From NCBI GenBank assembly GCA_902802045.1, contig CADCKQ010000002.1, positions 1 through 64,000 of the forward strand: 64,000 bases of DNA, read 5' to 3'. Under the pieces are notes generated by a model. It was not told the DNA's origin and made no database searches. It was given only the letters and a program-made list of their open reading frames with translations. Origin of the DNA: Oscillospiraceae bacterium (GTDB taxonomy: Bacteria; Bacillota; Clostridia; Oscillospirales; Oscillospiraceae). Within the stretch, counting starts at the first letter, position 1, and each line of letters starts with the position of its first letter. Shown piece after piece: positions 36,132-44,564 of the stretch. Made by a program: the position numbers and the translations under genes.

Positions 36132-37234
36132 GGATACTGCATGCCGCCGATCTGCACCTGGATTCTCCGTTTGAAGGTCTGAGTGCGGGAAAGGCTGCCC
36201 TGAGAAGAGGTGAACAGAGAGATCTGCTTTACAGGCTAGCCAATCTTGCCGCAAATGAGAAAGCGGATGTTGTGCTGCTCGCAGGAGATCTTCTCGACAG
36301 CGATAAGGCTTTTAGGGAAACAGCTGAAGATCTTGTCCGTTCTCTCAGCATGATAAACGTTCCGGTTTTCATTTCACCCGGAAATCATGACTGGTACTCT
36401 TCAAAATGCCCGTATGCCAAGGTGAGGTTTCCGGAGAATGTCCGTATTTTCAAAAAGCAGGAGATAGAAGCGGTTGAGCTTGAGAACTGCAATGCGGTCG
36501 TATACGGAGCCGCTTTTACCGGAAAGCACAGCGAAGCACTGACAGACGGGTTCAAAGTACCTGAACAGTTTGCTGATAAGATCAATATCATGTGCATACA
36601 CGGGGAATACGGCAACAGAGAAAGCCTTTACAATCCTGTTTCCGAAGAAAAAATCGCCGGAAGCGGTCTGGATTATCTTGCCCTGGGGCATATACACAAG
36701 GCTTCGGGTCTTTTAAAGACCGGCGGCACTTATGTATCATGGCCGGGATGTCCTGAAGGAAGAGGCTTCGACGAGACCGGAGTAAAATATGTCAATATAA
36801 TCGATCTGGAAAAAGGCAGATGTTCGCTGTCTCAGATCAGCATCAGCAGCAGAAAATATGAGATACTGTATGTAGATGTCACTGATACGGATCCTGTGCT
36901 TGCCATACATGCGTCAATTCCCGACGAAACGGTCAAGGATGTATACAGGATTGTTTTGCGTGGCGAAACAGACGAGTTTCTTGATCTTAACCGCATCAAA
37001 AGAAGTCTCAGCGATCTCTTCTTTGAATACCGGATAAAGGATGAGACCCGTCTTAAAAGAAACATCTGGGACTCTGCAGGGGACGATTCGCTCAGAGGCC
37101 TTTTTCTGGCAAAGATGATGAAAAGATACGATTCTGCAAAAACGGAAAGCGAAAAGAAAGCGATCGAAAGCTCGGTAAGATGGGGACTGGCGGCAATCGA
37201 TAATGCAGAGGAGGTATGCGTACATGAGAATTAA
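36128..37234 (+). CDS. SbcD/YhaO-like exonuclease subunit
   Basis: 368 aa. Calcineurin-like motifs: HAADLHLDSPF at the start, LLAGDLLDSD near 55, SPGNHDWYSS near 84, and GHIHKASG near 188. YhaO-type nucleases partner the YhaN-type ATPase encoded immediately downstream, a small SbcCD/Mre11-Rad50-like pair for DNA end processing. The two genes overlap by 11 nt. Confidence 0.88.
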   Translation: MRILHAADLHLDSPFEGLSAGKAALRRGEQRDLLYRLANLAANEKADVVLLAGDLLDSDKAFRETAEDLVRSLSMINVPVFISPGNHDWYSSKCPYAKVRFPENVRIFKKQEIEAVELENCNAVVYGAAFTGKHSEALTDGFKVPEQFADKINIMCIHGEYGNRESLYNPVSEEKIAGSGLDYLALGHIHKASGLLKTGGTYVSWPGCPEGRGFDETGVKYVNIIDLEKGRCSLSQISISSRKYEILYVDVTDTDPVLAIHASIPDETVKDVYRIVLRGETDEFLDLNRIKRSLSDLFFEYRIKDETRLKRNIWDSAGDDSLRGLFLAKMMKRYDSAKTESEKKAIESSVRWGLAAIDNAEEVCVHEN

Positions 37235-39134
37235 CGCGCTGCATGCCTCTTTCGGAAAGCTTGAAAATGAGAGTCTCACTTTCCACGACGGGCTTAATGT
37301 TATATATGCTCCCAATGAGAGCGGGAAAAGCACCTGGTGCGCGTTTATAAGAGCGATGCTTTTCGGAGTTGACAGCGCAGAGAGAGCAAGATCCGGGCAT
37401 CTCCCGGATAAAACAAAGTATTCTCCCTGGTCCGGTGCCCCCATGGAGGGCAGCATGGACCTCACTGCAAACAGGTCAGACATTACAATTACAAGACGTA
37501 CCAGATCGAAACGGTCTCCGATGTCGGAGTTCAGTGCGGTATATACCGGAACTTCTGTCGCGGTAAAAGGCCTTGATGAGAAAAACTGCGGGGAATTGCT
37601 CACCGGAGTTTCGAAGGATGTTTTCAACAGGACAGCTTTCGTCGAGCAGGGAAGCGTGGCCGTCACATCGAGTCCCGAGCTTGAAAAAAGGATCATGTCA
37701 ATAGTGACCTCGGGCGAAGAGCAGATATCATATACAGAGGCCGATGAGCGTCTCAGGGCATGGCAGAGAAAACGACGTTACAATAAAAAGGGCATGCTCT
37801 GCGATCTCGAAAGCAAAATTGCGGACAATAGCGAAAAGCTGAAGGATCTTCAAGGTATAGCGGAAGAAAAACGATTGCTGGAGGCAAGGCTCGAATCGTC
37901 CCAAAACGAATGCGAGGATCTGGAAGAGAGAGTTACGGAGGCAAGAAAAAACCAGAGAAGGGAAGCCATCGAAAGAATTAACAGATCCAGGAAAAGACTG
38001 CAGGAACTCAGCGCGGAACATGATGCCGCAATGGCGGGGTTGAGCGATAGGAGAGCAGCATTAAGGAATTCTCCTCTTGATGTGATCCCTTCGGATCGGA
38101 TCGAGGATAAGGTCCGTTCGGATATTGAAAGACTTGAAGAAATAAAACTGGAGACCGAAAGCGTTAAGCCTCCCTGGCTTGCAGCAGTATTTCTTATTCT
38201 GAGCATTGCCATTGCTCTTGCAGGCAATTATTTCGCGGAAATCAATTCCCTGTTTTTTGTGCTCGGCTCAGTTGCGACGGGTATCGCGGGAATCGTATTC
38301 CTGCTTTTAAACGGAAGAAAACGCAGCAGATCCTTTTCTGCAAAAAAAGAAAAAGAAGAGCTGCTGCGAAAATATCACGCAAGGAGTTCATCGGATATTT
38401 CACGTTTGCTTGAAAAATATCACGTTCTTGAAGAGGAGTGCGCAGCGGCGGAAGAACGTGAATCAGCCTCGCGTTCAGCATATGAGGAAGCCAGAGATAA
38501 ACAGGAGAAGCTCGAAGAATCCGCGATTTCAGATCTAAATCTCACAGAAGGGAATACTGAAGCGTCAAGGCTCGGAAGAGCTTTGGCCTCGGCAAGGACA
38601 GCAACCGAGAGCCTTTCAAGACAGATAGCGGAGATAAACGGAAGACTTGCAGTCATGCCTGACCCGCTTGTGATCTCAAGTGATCTCAAGAGTATGCAGG
38701 AAGAGTATTCCGAAATTGAAAGCGAATTTGAGGCCATTTCTCTGGCTGTAAATGTTCTCAGGGAAGCTGATGAGGAGATGCAGAGCCGTTTCTCTCCCGA
38801 ACTGGGTGCATTGGCTGCCGAATATATGTCAAAAGTAACCGGCGGACGCTATTCCGATATACTTATTGGCCGCGATTTCTCTACTATGGCCAAAACTTCA
38901 GGCGATACTGTCGCGAGAGAAAGCGGTTATCTGAGCGCAGGCACAATGGATCTGTTATATCTTGCGGTACGGCTGGCTGTATGCGAGCTTGCCATGCCGG
39001 AAGACGTTTCATGTCCGCTGATAATAGATGACGCTCTGGTAAATCTTGATGATGTGAGATATGATCAGGCAATGGAGTTGTTAAGCGACATCGCAAAAAA
39101 CAGACAGGTTATACTCTTTACCTGCAGAAAGTGA
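37224..39134 (+). CDS. YhaN/Rad50-like ATPase with central membrane segments
   Basis: 636 aa from ATG 37224; AGAGGAGG at 37207-37214 fixes the start. Walker A YAPNESGKSTW near residue 30. Long coiled coils (about 180-300 and 380-490) flank two hydrophobic helices near 315-360. The C-terminus has the ABC signature-like LSAGTMDLLYLAVRLA and Walker B PLIIDDALVNLDD near 595. This layout, with membrane helices between coiled coils, is typical of YhaN and sets it apart from soluble SbcC. Functions with the upstream YhaO-like nuclease. Confidence 0.87.
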   Translation: MRINALHASFGKLENESLTFHDGLNVIYAPNESGKSTWCAFIRAMLFGVDSAERARSGHLPDKTKYSPWSGAPMEGSMDLTANRSDITITRRTRSKRSPMSEFSAVYTGTSVAVKGLDEKNCGELLTGVSKDVFNRTAFVEQGSVAVTSSPELEKRIMSIVTSGEEQISYTEADERLRAWQRKRRYNKKGMLCDLESKIADNSEKLKDLQGIAEEKRLLEARLESSQNECEDLEERVTEARKNQRREAIERINRSRKRLQELSAEHDAAMAGLSDRRAALRNSPLDVIPSDRIEDKVRSDIERLEEIKLETESVKPPWLAAVFLILSIAIALAGNYFAEINSLFFVLGSVATGIAGIVFLLLNGRKRSRSFSAKKEKEELLRKYHARSSSDISRLLEKYHVLEEECAAAEERESASRSAYEEARDKQEKLEESAISDLNLTEGNTEASRLGRALASARTATESLSRQIAEINGRLAVMPDPLVISSDLKSMQEEYSEIESEFEAISLAVNVLREADEEMQSRFSPELGALAAEYMSKVTGGRYSDILIGRDFSTMAKTSGDTVARESGYLSAGTMDLLYLAVRLAVCELAMPEDVSCPLIIDDALVNLDDVRYDQAMELLSDIAKNRQVILFTCRK

Positions 39135-39625
39135 TGATTAATATGGATAAGAGAACAGACAAACAGAATTATTACCTTGACATTGCTGATTCGGTCCTGG
39201 AGAGAAGCACGTGCCTGAGGCGAATGTACGGAGCTATAATTGTCAGAAATGATGAAATCATCTCAACAGGTTACAACGGAGCTCCGAGAGGCAGAAAAAA
39301 CTGTTCGGATATCGGATCATGCGCAAGAGAGACTCTTCATATCCCGTCAGGCGAGCGGTATGAACTGTGCAGGAGCGTTCATGCTGAGGCAAATGCCATT
39401 ATTTCCGCGTCCAGGAGAGATATGATCGGAGCAACGATCTATCTTGTCGGAAGAAGCGCAAAAACGCATGAACTCCTCCCCGATGCCATGTCGTGCTCCA
39501 TGTGCAAACGCCTCATAATCAATGCGGGAATAAAAGAAGTCGTTATCCGTACAGGCGAGAAAAAGTATATCACCGTCGATGTAAATGACTGGATAGAAAA
39601 CGACGATTCTCTGTTTATGCTATGA
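39134..39625 (+). CDS. Deoxycytidylate deaminase (ComEB-like)
   Basis: 163 aa. The zinc-dependent cytidine/dCMP deaminase motifs are SVHAEANAII near residue 83 and MSCSMCKRLI near 118; GYNGAPRG near 47 is typical of dCMP deaminases. It converts dCMP to dUMP for dTMP synthesis. The ATG at 39134 overlaps the previous TGA (TGATG). GTG 39131 and ATG 39143 are alternatives, since no clear RBS decides. Confidence 0.9.
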   Translation: MINMDKRTDKQNYYLDIADSVLERSTCLRRMYGAIIVRNDEIISTGYNGAPRGRKNCSDIGSCARETLHIPSGERYELCRSVHAEANAIISASRRDMIGATIYLVGRSAKTHELLPDAMSCSMCKRLIINAGIKEVVIRTGEKKYITVDVNDWIENDDSLFML

Positions 39626-40266
39626 ACAGAAACTATTCGAAGGAGCTTGAAAGAATAATACAGAAGCGTGGAAACGAATTTCCGCGTTTGCTGCTTCATT
39701 GCTGCTGCGGCCCGTGCTCTACATCGGTTCTGGAATATCTCAGCAGGTATTTCGACATTTCTGTTTTATGGTACAACCCCAATATCTACCCGGAAGCGGA
39801 GTTCGAAAAGAGATTCAGGACTCTGATTGAAGTCATACAGAAAATGGGATTGACGGACAGAGTCCAGGTCCTCGCAGAGCCGTGGAACAATAATCAATAT
39901 GAAACACGGGTCAAGGGTCTTGAGAACGAGCCTGAAGGCGGAAAGAGATGTGAACAGTGTTTCAGACTCAGGCTGCTTGAAGCCGGAAAGATAGCAAAAA
40001 GATACAATTTCGACTATTTTTGCAGTACACTAACAGTTTCCAGGCATAAAAATGCTGAGCTGATAAACAGCATAGGCGAGGAAATATCAAAAGCTGTCGG
40101 GGTGCCCTGGCTTCCCTCGGATTTTAAGAAAAAAGACGGGGAAAACCGCTCTGTGGAGCTTTCGGAGAGATTGGGGATATACAGACAGCTGTACTGCGGA
40201 TGCAGATTTTCTCTGTCAGCCCGTGAGGCGGGAACTCCAGACAATAACCGTGAGGATACAGAATGA
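39622..40266 (+). CDS. queH: Epoxyqueuosine reductase QueH
   Basis: 214 aa. LLLHCCCGPCSTSVLEYL near residue 23 and EGGKRCEQCFRLRL near 108 provide the Cys pairs of QueH, and STLTVSRHKN near 138 is conserved. QueH reduces epoxyqueuosine to queuosine in the wobble base of certain tRNAs and replaces QueG in many Firmicutes. Start overlaps the dCMP deaminase stop (ATGA). Confidence 0.93.
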   Translation: MNRNYSKELERIIQKRGNEFPRLLLHCCCGPCSTSVLEYLSRYFDISVLWYNPNIYPEAEFEKRFRTLIEVIQKMGLTDRVQVLAEPWNNNQYETRVKGLENEPEGGKRCEQCFRLRLLEAGKIAKRYNFDYFCSTLTVSRHKNAELINSIGEEISKAVGVPWLPSDFKKKDGENRSVELSERLGIYRQLYCGCRFSLSAREAGTPDNNREDTE

Positions 40267-40267
40267 T

Positions 40268-41290
40268 ATGACGCCGGCCAAAACTGTGAATCGAATACTT
40301 ATCTCCGTTATTACGGCAATCATAATTGCTGCAGCGGTGTTTGTCGCATACGGATATGTTGTTTTTAAAGGCCCTTCTCCGACTGCAAGAAATGAGTATC
40401 TTGCCAAATATGGAGAGGAGTCGGTTTATGCCAGAATATTCGGAATACCGTCTTCGTGTATTCCGGAAACAACCGCTCTGCCTTCATATCCTGCAAAAAA
40501 GACAGGAAGTGAATCATTGCCTGAGACCGATACTTCAGTCCAGGTGCTTGAAGATATCGGTGAAGGAAAGACGCGCGACCAATACGGCCTTATAGATGAT
40601 GATGGGGATGGGGTCGTAATAAAAAATGTTTCGGGGGAAGCCTACGAAGGCAAGATGATAGTAGTCTGGGATCCGAAACGGGTTATTCTCGGGAGCATAG
40701 ACTTAAACCGCGGAGCCGGATATACGCTCCTCGAGTTTTGCGAGATGTATGATGCCATTGCAGGGATCAATGCAGGCGGCTTTACTGATAATATGGGCAC
40801 AGGAAACGGCGGAACACCGTTCGGAATAGTTATTACAGACGGGCAGTATATGCAGGTCTCTGATGCTCCTTGGGAAAACTGCATAATAGATAATGACGGG
40901 AATCTGAAACTTGGATACTATACGATCGATGAAATGAAGGCACTCGGCGCCAGATGGGGCGCAAGTTTCGGCCCTGCTCTTATCATTGACGGTCAGGTCA
41001 GTGAAATCGGGGTCAATTTCATGTCCGGCCTGTACGCCAGAAGCGTGATAGGACAGCGCGACGACGGCGCAATTCTGCTTCTTGTTGTAGACGGCATTCA
41101 GGCACACAGCGCCGGATGCAGGGGTCGTGATATAATAGATATTATGAACGATTATCATGCTGTTTCAGCCTATAATCTCGACGGAGGAGCCTCCACATGT
41201 GCTGCGGCGTACGGAGAAATCATTGATTCCCCGAGTTCGATTCAGCGGCTTATACCGAATGCATGGCTTGTCTTGAAGGAGGGGAAATAA
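40268..41290 (+). CDS. Phosphodiester glycosidase family protein (NAGPA domain), membrane-anchored
   Basis: 340 aa from ATG 40268, just after the queH stop. One N-terminal helix (about 10-35) precedes an extracellular domain. GYTLLEFCEMYDAIAGINAGGF, GNGGTPFGIVI and the C-terminal YNLDGGASTCAA are features of the family that removes GlcNAc-phosphate caps in eukaryotes and acts on wall or exopolysaccharide phosphodiesters in bacteria (motifs quoted in part). The next gene starts one base later and is probably co-translated. Confidence 0.85.
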   Translation: MTPAKTVNRILISVITAIIIAAAVFVAYGYVVFKGPSPTARNEYLAKYGEESVYARIFGIPSSCIPETTALPSYPAKKTGSESLPETDTSVQVLEDIGEGKTRDQYGLIDDDGDGVVIKNVSGEAYEGKMIVVWDPKRVILGSIDLNRGAGYTLLEFCEMYDAIAGINAGGFTDNMGTGNGGTPFGIVITDGQYMQVSDAPWENCIIDNDGNLKLGYYTIDEMKALGARWGASFGPALIIDGQVSEIGVNFMSGLYARSVIGQRDDGAILLLVVDGIQAHSAGCRGRDIIDIMNDYHAVSAYNLDGGASTCAAAYGEIIDSPSSIQRLIPNAWLVLKEGK

Positions 41291-41291
41291 T

Positions 41292-42335
41292 ATGGATCAG
41301 GAACTAAAGAAAAAACGATCTGTATTCTGGCCGGTATATATTACCCTGACTGTACTTGCCATACTTGCCTCTTTGTTTTTTCTTAAGACAACAAGAGATT
41401 CTCTTGAGGAAAAAGAAAGTCTGCTCTATGAATCAAGCCGGGAAGCCTGCCTTGACAGATATGTTTCATCGTTCTCTGTAGAAACAGTTACCGATCAGAT
41501 GAGATCGCAGATAAATAAAGATTTTCAGAGCCCTGATGAATTTGAAAGTTTTATCGCTCCTGTTTTTTCAGAAGAGCTGAAATATGCTCCTGCTGAAGAA
41601 GATAACGCATATTATATATACAACGACAGTCAGATCTTAGGAGAGATCAAGATCGCCGAAAACGGCTCTGCATATGAAGTGACAGAGGAAGATTTTGATT
41701 TTTCATATCTTTTCACAGAAAAATGCATCACTGTTCCATCTGAGTATACAGTGTCTCTAAACGGGAAAACTGTCGGTGAGAAATATATTTCAGAGAGAGA
41801 TATAGAGTATCCTTATCTTCACGGTCTTTACAGAGATGTCCAAGGGCTCCCGCTGATGGTTACATATAAAGTCCCCGGAATATTCGGCGATCTCCGATTT
41901 GAAGTGAAAGACGGAAGCGGCAAGATCACAGAGATCAGATCAGAAGCGGACGGGTCTGAATACCTTATCAGTGGCGGTGAAGAAGATAAGACAGTCGCTG
42001 ATGATATTGCACCCTTGTTTTTCAAATCCCTTGCAGAGTTTTCAAGCGGACTCGGTACATCTATATACAATTATGTGCTGCCCGGTTCAGAGATTGCAGA
42101 ACGGTTAGGTCACAGGGAGAGCGATTATTATAAAACATCTGCTGCGGAAATATCGGATCTGGTCTGCAACGGGGTATACAGAATAAACGACGAACTGATA
42201 ATCGCGGATTATTCGTATAATACCCTTGGAACGACGTGGTTTGAAATTAATAATGTACCGCACAACTGCAAGCTTGCGCTCAGGAGCTATAACGGCATGT
42301 ATCTTGTGGAATATGCGAAGGGATACGCCGAATAA
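41292..42335 (+). CDS. Membrane-anchored extracellular protein of unknown function
   Basis: 347 aa. The N-terminus MDQELKKKRSVFWPVYITL leads into one membrane helix (about 14-34), so residues 35-347 are outside. Residues 30-60 are charged and helical; the rest alternates short strands with polar turns (EYTVSLNGKTVGEKY, GIFGDLRFEVKDGSG). I recognise no catalytic motif. Tight linkage (one-base gap) to the glycosidase gene suggests a partner in wall or polysaccharide processing. It ends just before the tRNA promoter. Confidence 0.7.
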   Translation: MDQELKKKRSVFWPVYITLTVLAILASLFFLKTTRDSLEEKESLLYESSREACLDRYVSSFSVETVTDQMRSQINKDFQSPDEFESFIAPVFSEELKYAPAEEDNAYYIYNDSQILGEIKIAENGSAYEVTEEDFDFSYLFTEKCITVPSEYTVSLNGKTVGEKYISERDIEYPYLHGLYRDVQGLPLMVTYKVPGIFGDLRFEVKDGSGKITEIRSEADGSEYLISGGEEDKTVADDIAPLFFKSLAEFSSGLGTSIYNYVLPGSEIAERLGHRESDYYKTSAAEISDLVCNGVYRINDELIIADYSYNTLGTTWFEINNVPHNCKLALRSYNGMYLVEYAKGYAE

Positions 42336-42353
42336 TTTTTTGAAACAAAGCAG

Positions 42354-42382
42354 TTGACAAGAATAATAATTTTTAGTATTAT
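42354..42382 (+). promoter_or_regulatory. Promoter of the four-tRNA operon
   Basis: Perfect TTGACA at 42354-42359, 17-nt spacer, TATTAT at 42377-42382; 18 nt before tRNA-Val. Confidence 0.85.
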
Positions 42383-42399
42383 ATCAAAGCTGTCCCGAT

Positions 42400-42476
42400 G
42401 GGAGCATAGCTCAGCTGGTTAGAGCACCTGCCTTACAAGCAGGGGGTCACTGGTTCGAGTCCAGTTGTTCCCACCA
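42400..42476 (+). tRNA. tRNA-Val (anticodon TAC)
   Basis: 77 nt with CCA. Acceptor GGGAGCA / TGTTCCC, anticodon loop CTTACAA in stem CCTGC / GCAGG, T loop TTCGAGT. Confidence 0.95.
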
Positions 42477-42480
42477 ATTT

Positions 42481-42556
<76 letters not shown>

Positions 42557-42560
42557 GCGT

Positions 42561-42636
42561 GCGGCCTTAGCTCATCCGGTAGAGCGCCACCTTGCCAAGG
42601 TGGAGGTAGCGAGTTCGAGCCTCGTAGGCCGCTCCA
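42561..42636 (+). tRNA. tRNA-Gly (anticodon GCC)
   Basis: 76 nt with CCA. Acceptor GCGGCCT / AGGCCGC, anticodon stem CCACC / GGTGG with loop TTGCCAA. Confidence 0.95.
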
Positions 42637-42645
42637 AAAAGAAGA

Positions 42646-42666
42646 TCGCGGGTATTAAACCCGCGA
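42646..42666 (+). other. Hairpin between tRNA-Gly and tRNA-Cys
   Basis: Perfect 8-bp stem TCGCGGGT / ACCCGCGA with an ATTAA loop and no T-run. More likely a processing spacer than a terminator. Confidence 0.5.
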
Positions 42667-42675
42667 CTTCGAGAT

Positions 42676-42750
42676 GGCGCCATAGCCAAGTGGTAAGGCA
42701 GCGGACTGCAAATCCGCGATTCCCCGGTCCAAATCCGGGTGGCGCCTCCA
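42676..42750 (+). tRNA. tRNA-Cys (anticodon GCA)
   Basis: 75 nt with CCA. Acceptor GGCGCCA / TGGCGCC, anticodon stem GCGGA / TCCGC with loop CTGCAAA. Confidence 0.95.
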
Positions 42751-42752
42751 AG

Positions 42753-42784
42753 ATTAAATCCCCGGATCTTTCCGGGGATTTAAT
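42753..42784. terminator. Bidirectional terminator between the tRNAs and yerC
   Basis: Perfect 14-bp stem ATTAAATCCCCGGA / TCCGGGGATTTAAT, loop TCTT, T-rich on the tRNA side. Confidence 0.85.
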
Positions 42785-42787
42785 TCT

Positions 42788-43081
42788 TTATTTTTCTTCG
42801 TCAAGCCTCTTGAAGACCAGTGCGTATCCGTCTTTGCCGTATTGCAGCGATCTGTTGACACGTGATATTGTCGCGCTGCTGGCACCGGTCTCTGCCAGGA
42901 TATCATTATAGATCATGCCTTTGTCCAGCATCCTCGCGACATTGAAGCGCTGCTCCATAGCGAGAAGCTCCGGAACCGTACATAGATCGTCAAAAAAATT
43001 GAGGGCTTCCTCGACGGTTTGCAGTTTCAGAATAGCCTTGTACATTTCTTCGTTTCTGGGTTTCTTTGCAGATTTATTCAT
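42788..43081 (-). CDS. yerC: YerC/YecD-family TrpR-like DNA-binding protein
   Basis: 97 aa from the ATG at 43081-43079; AAAGGTGG upstream overlaps an alternative GTG at 43090 and so rules it out. The TrpR-like fold includes VPELLAMEQRFNVARMLDKG, the helix-turn-helix YNDILAETGASSATISRVNRSL (quoted in part: TGASSATISRVNRSL) and GKDGYALVF. Found in many Firmicutes; it is not the tryptophan repressor, and its target is not known. Confidence 0.9.
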   Translation of the reverse strand: MNKSAKKPRNEEMYKAILKLQTVEEALNFFDDLCTVPELLAMEQRFNVARMLDKGMIYNDILAETGASSATISRVNRSLQYGKDGYALVFKRLDEEK

Positions 43082-43112
43082 TTTATCCACCTTTTAGTTT
43101 AATTTCTGATTT

Positions 43113-43140
43113 ATTATATATTACATCTTTACATTGTTAA
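43113..43140 (-). promoter_or_regulatory. Promoter of yerC
   Basis: Minus strand TTAACA, 16-nt spacer, TATAAT (43118-43113). Confidence 0.6.
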
Positions 43141-43159
43141 AGTAAAGCTTTTTGTGCTG

Positions 43160-43187
43160 TTGAAATATATTATTTTTTGGTTATAAT
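43160..43187 (+). promoter_or_regulatory. Promoter of the hexokinase gene
   Basis: TTGAAA at 43160-43165, 16-nt spacer, TATAAT at 43182-43187. Divergent from the yerC promoter. Confidence 0.65.
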
Positions 43188-43222
43188 TGAACTGCAAATA
43201 AGAAAGAAGGGACCGGGCTGTT

Positions 43223-44500
43223 ATGGATTACTGCAAAGAAAGGGCAGCAGAATTTCTTGAAAAACACGTTATGCTGCCGACTCTGACCGATCCGGAAGCG
43301 ATTTCCGATCTTATATATGAGGATATGAAAGCGGGACTCGGGGATTCTCCAAAGGACCTGCCTATGATCCCGACCTATCTCAGACTCGAAGGGGAGATAA
43401 AAGAAGGCGACAGCGCTATCGTTATAGACGCCGGAGGAACTAACCTCAGGACATGTCTTGTCTCGTTTGACGGCAGCGGGTTCAGGTTCACGGACATTGT
43501 AAAGAGCCATATGCCCGGAACAGAGGGAAGAATCAGCTTTGACGATTTTATCGGTATTCTTGCGGACAGGATCGAAGGCCTCTGCGCATATACTGATCTT
43601 ATAGGTTTCTGCTTCTCCTTTCCGGCTGCAATTACCCCTGAGAAAGACGGCAGGGTAATTCTGTTCGATAAACAGGTGGAGATAGAAGGAGCCGGGGGAA
43701 GACTGCTCGGGGAGAGCTTGAACAGCGCTTTGGCAAAGAGAGGTATAGGAAGCAAAAAGATCGTCGTTTTAAACGATACTGCGGCAACGCTCCTGGGCGG
43801 CGCTGCAACGGTAGACAGGAACGCCTATTCAGGCTTTATCGGGCATATAGCCGGAACAGGAGTAAACACATGCTGTATGATTCCCATGGACCGTATCCCA
43901 AAGCTTCGCTCCGAAGAAAAGTATAAGATTCTGATAAACAATGAGTCCGGATTTTTCAGGAATGTTCCGATCGGGGATTTCGATAAACTGATGGATTCGC
44001 ACAGCCTTGATCCGGGTACGAACCTTTTCGAAAAGATGATCTCCGGCGCGTATCTTGGAACAGACGCTCTCTTCACCCTGAAAGGTGCGGCTCAGGAAGG
44101 ATATTTCGGAGAAAAAATGTGCAGATACCTGGCTTCCGTTGAAAGATCAGACTCTGCTTTTCCGGATAATATCTGCCGCGGGATCGTTCCCGAAGGCCTG
44201 GAGGATGAGAAGGAGGACTTCGAATTTGCCCAGCATGTATGCTTCGCGCTGTTCGAGAGATCAGCAAGGCTGATGTGCGCAAGCCTTCTCGCAACGGTAA
44301 GGCTCACCGGGGAGGGGACGGACCCCTCTAAGCCGGTTCTGGTCCTCGCTGAGGGCTCCATGGCGCAAAAGAGCCTCTGCTATACCGACTTTCTCAGAAG
44401 AAAGCTCAAAGAGTATTCCAAAGGGTACAGTATCGAGCTTAAGGTGGTCTCTGATACAAACCTGATAGGCTCTGCAGCGGCTGTTATCTTCAACAGCTGA
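43223..44500 (+). CDS. Eukaryote-type hexokinase
   Basis: 425 aa, close to one eukaryotic hexokinase module. The ATP phosphate-binding motif IDAGGTNLR starts near residue 68, the sugar-binding SFPAA near 132, LNDTAATLLGG near 183 (catalytic Asp), IAGTGVNTC near 211, NNESGFF and FEKMISGAYLG near 275. This is the family of yeast and animal hexokinases (two-part PF00349/PF03727 fold), not the ROK or bacterial Glk types usual in Firmicutes. It phosphorylates glucose or related hexoses. It is monocistronic with its own promoter and terminator. Confidence 0.92.
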   Translation: MDYCKERAAEFLEKHVMLPTLTDPEAISDLIYEDMKAGLGDSPKDLPMIPTYLRLEGEIKEGDSAIVIDAGGTNLRTCLVSFDGSGFRFTDIVKSHMPGTEGRISFDDFIGILADRIEGLCAYTDLIGFCFSFPAAITPEKDGRVILFDKQVEIEGAGGRLLGESLNSALAKRGIGSKKIVVLNDTAATLLGGAATVDRNAYSGFIGHIAGTGVNTCCMIPMDRIPKLRSEEKYKILINNESGFFRNVPIGDFDKLMDSHSLDPGTNLFEKMISGAYLGTDALFTLKGAAQEGYFGEKMCRYLASVERSDSAFPDNICRGIVPEGLEDEKEDFEFAQHVCFALFERSARLMCASLLATVRLTGEGTDPSKPVLVLAEGSMAQKSLCYTDFLRRKLKEYSKGYSIELKVVSDTNLIGSAAAVIFNS

Positions 44501-44512
44501 GCACACAAATAC

Positions 44513-44546
44513 AAATGCCTGTCGTAAGCTTTGCGGCAGGCATTTT
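44513..44546 (+). terminator. Terminator of the hexokinase gene
   Basis: AAATGCCTGTCG / CGGCAGGCATTT stem then TTATT. Also near the end of the convergent potCD gene. Confidence 0.85.
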
Positions 44547-44564
44547 ATTGTATTGTACGGCTTT

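Noticed and set aside
42600..42911. 103-codon open frame through tRNA-Gly and tRNA-Cys
   Set aside because: It runs through two structurally perfect tRNAs and a terminator.
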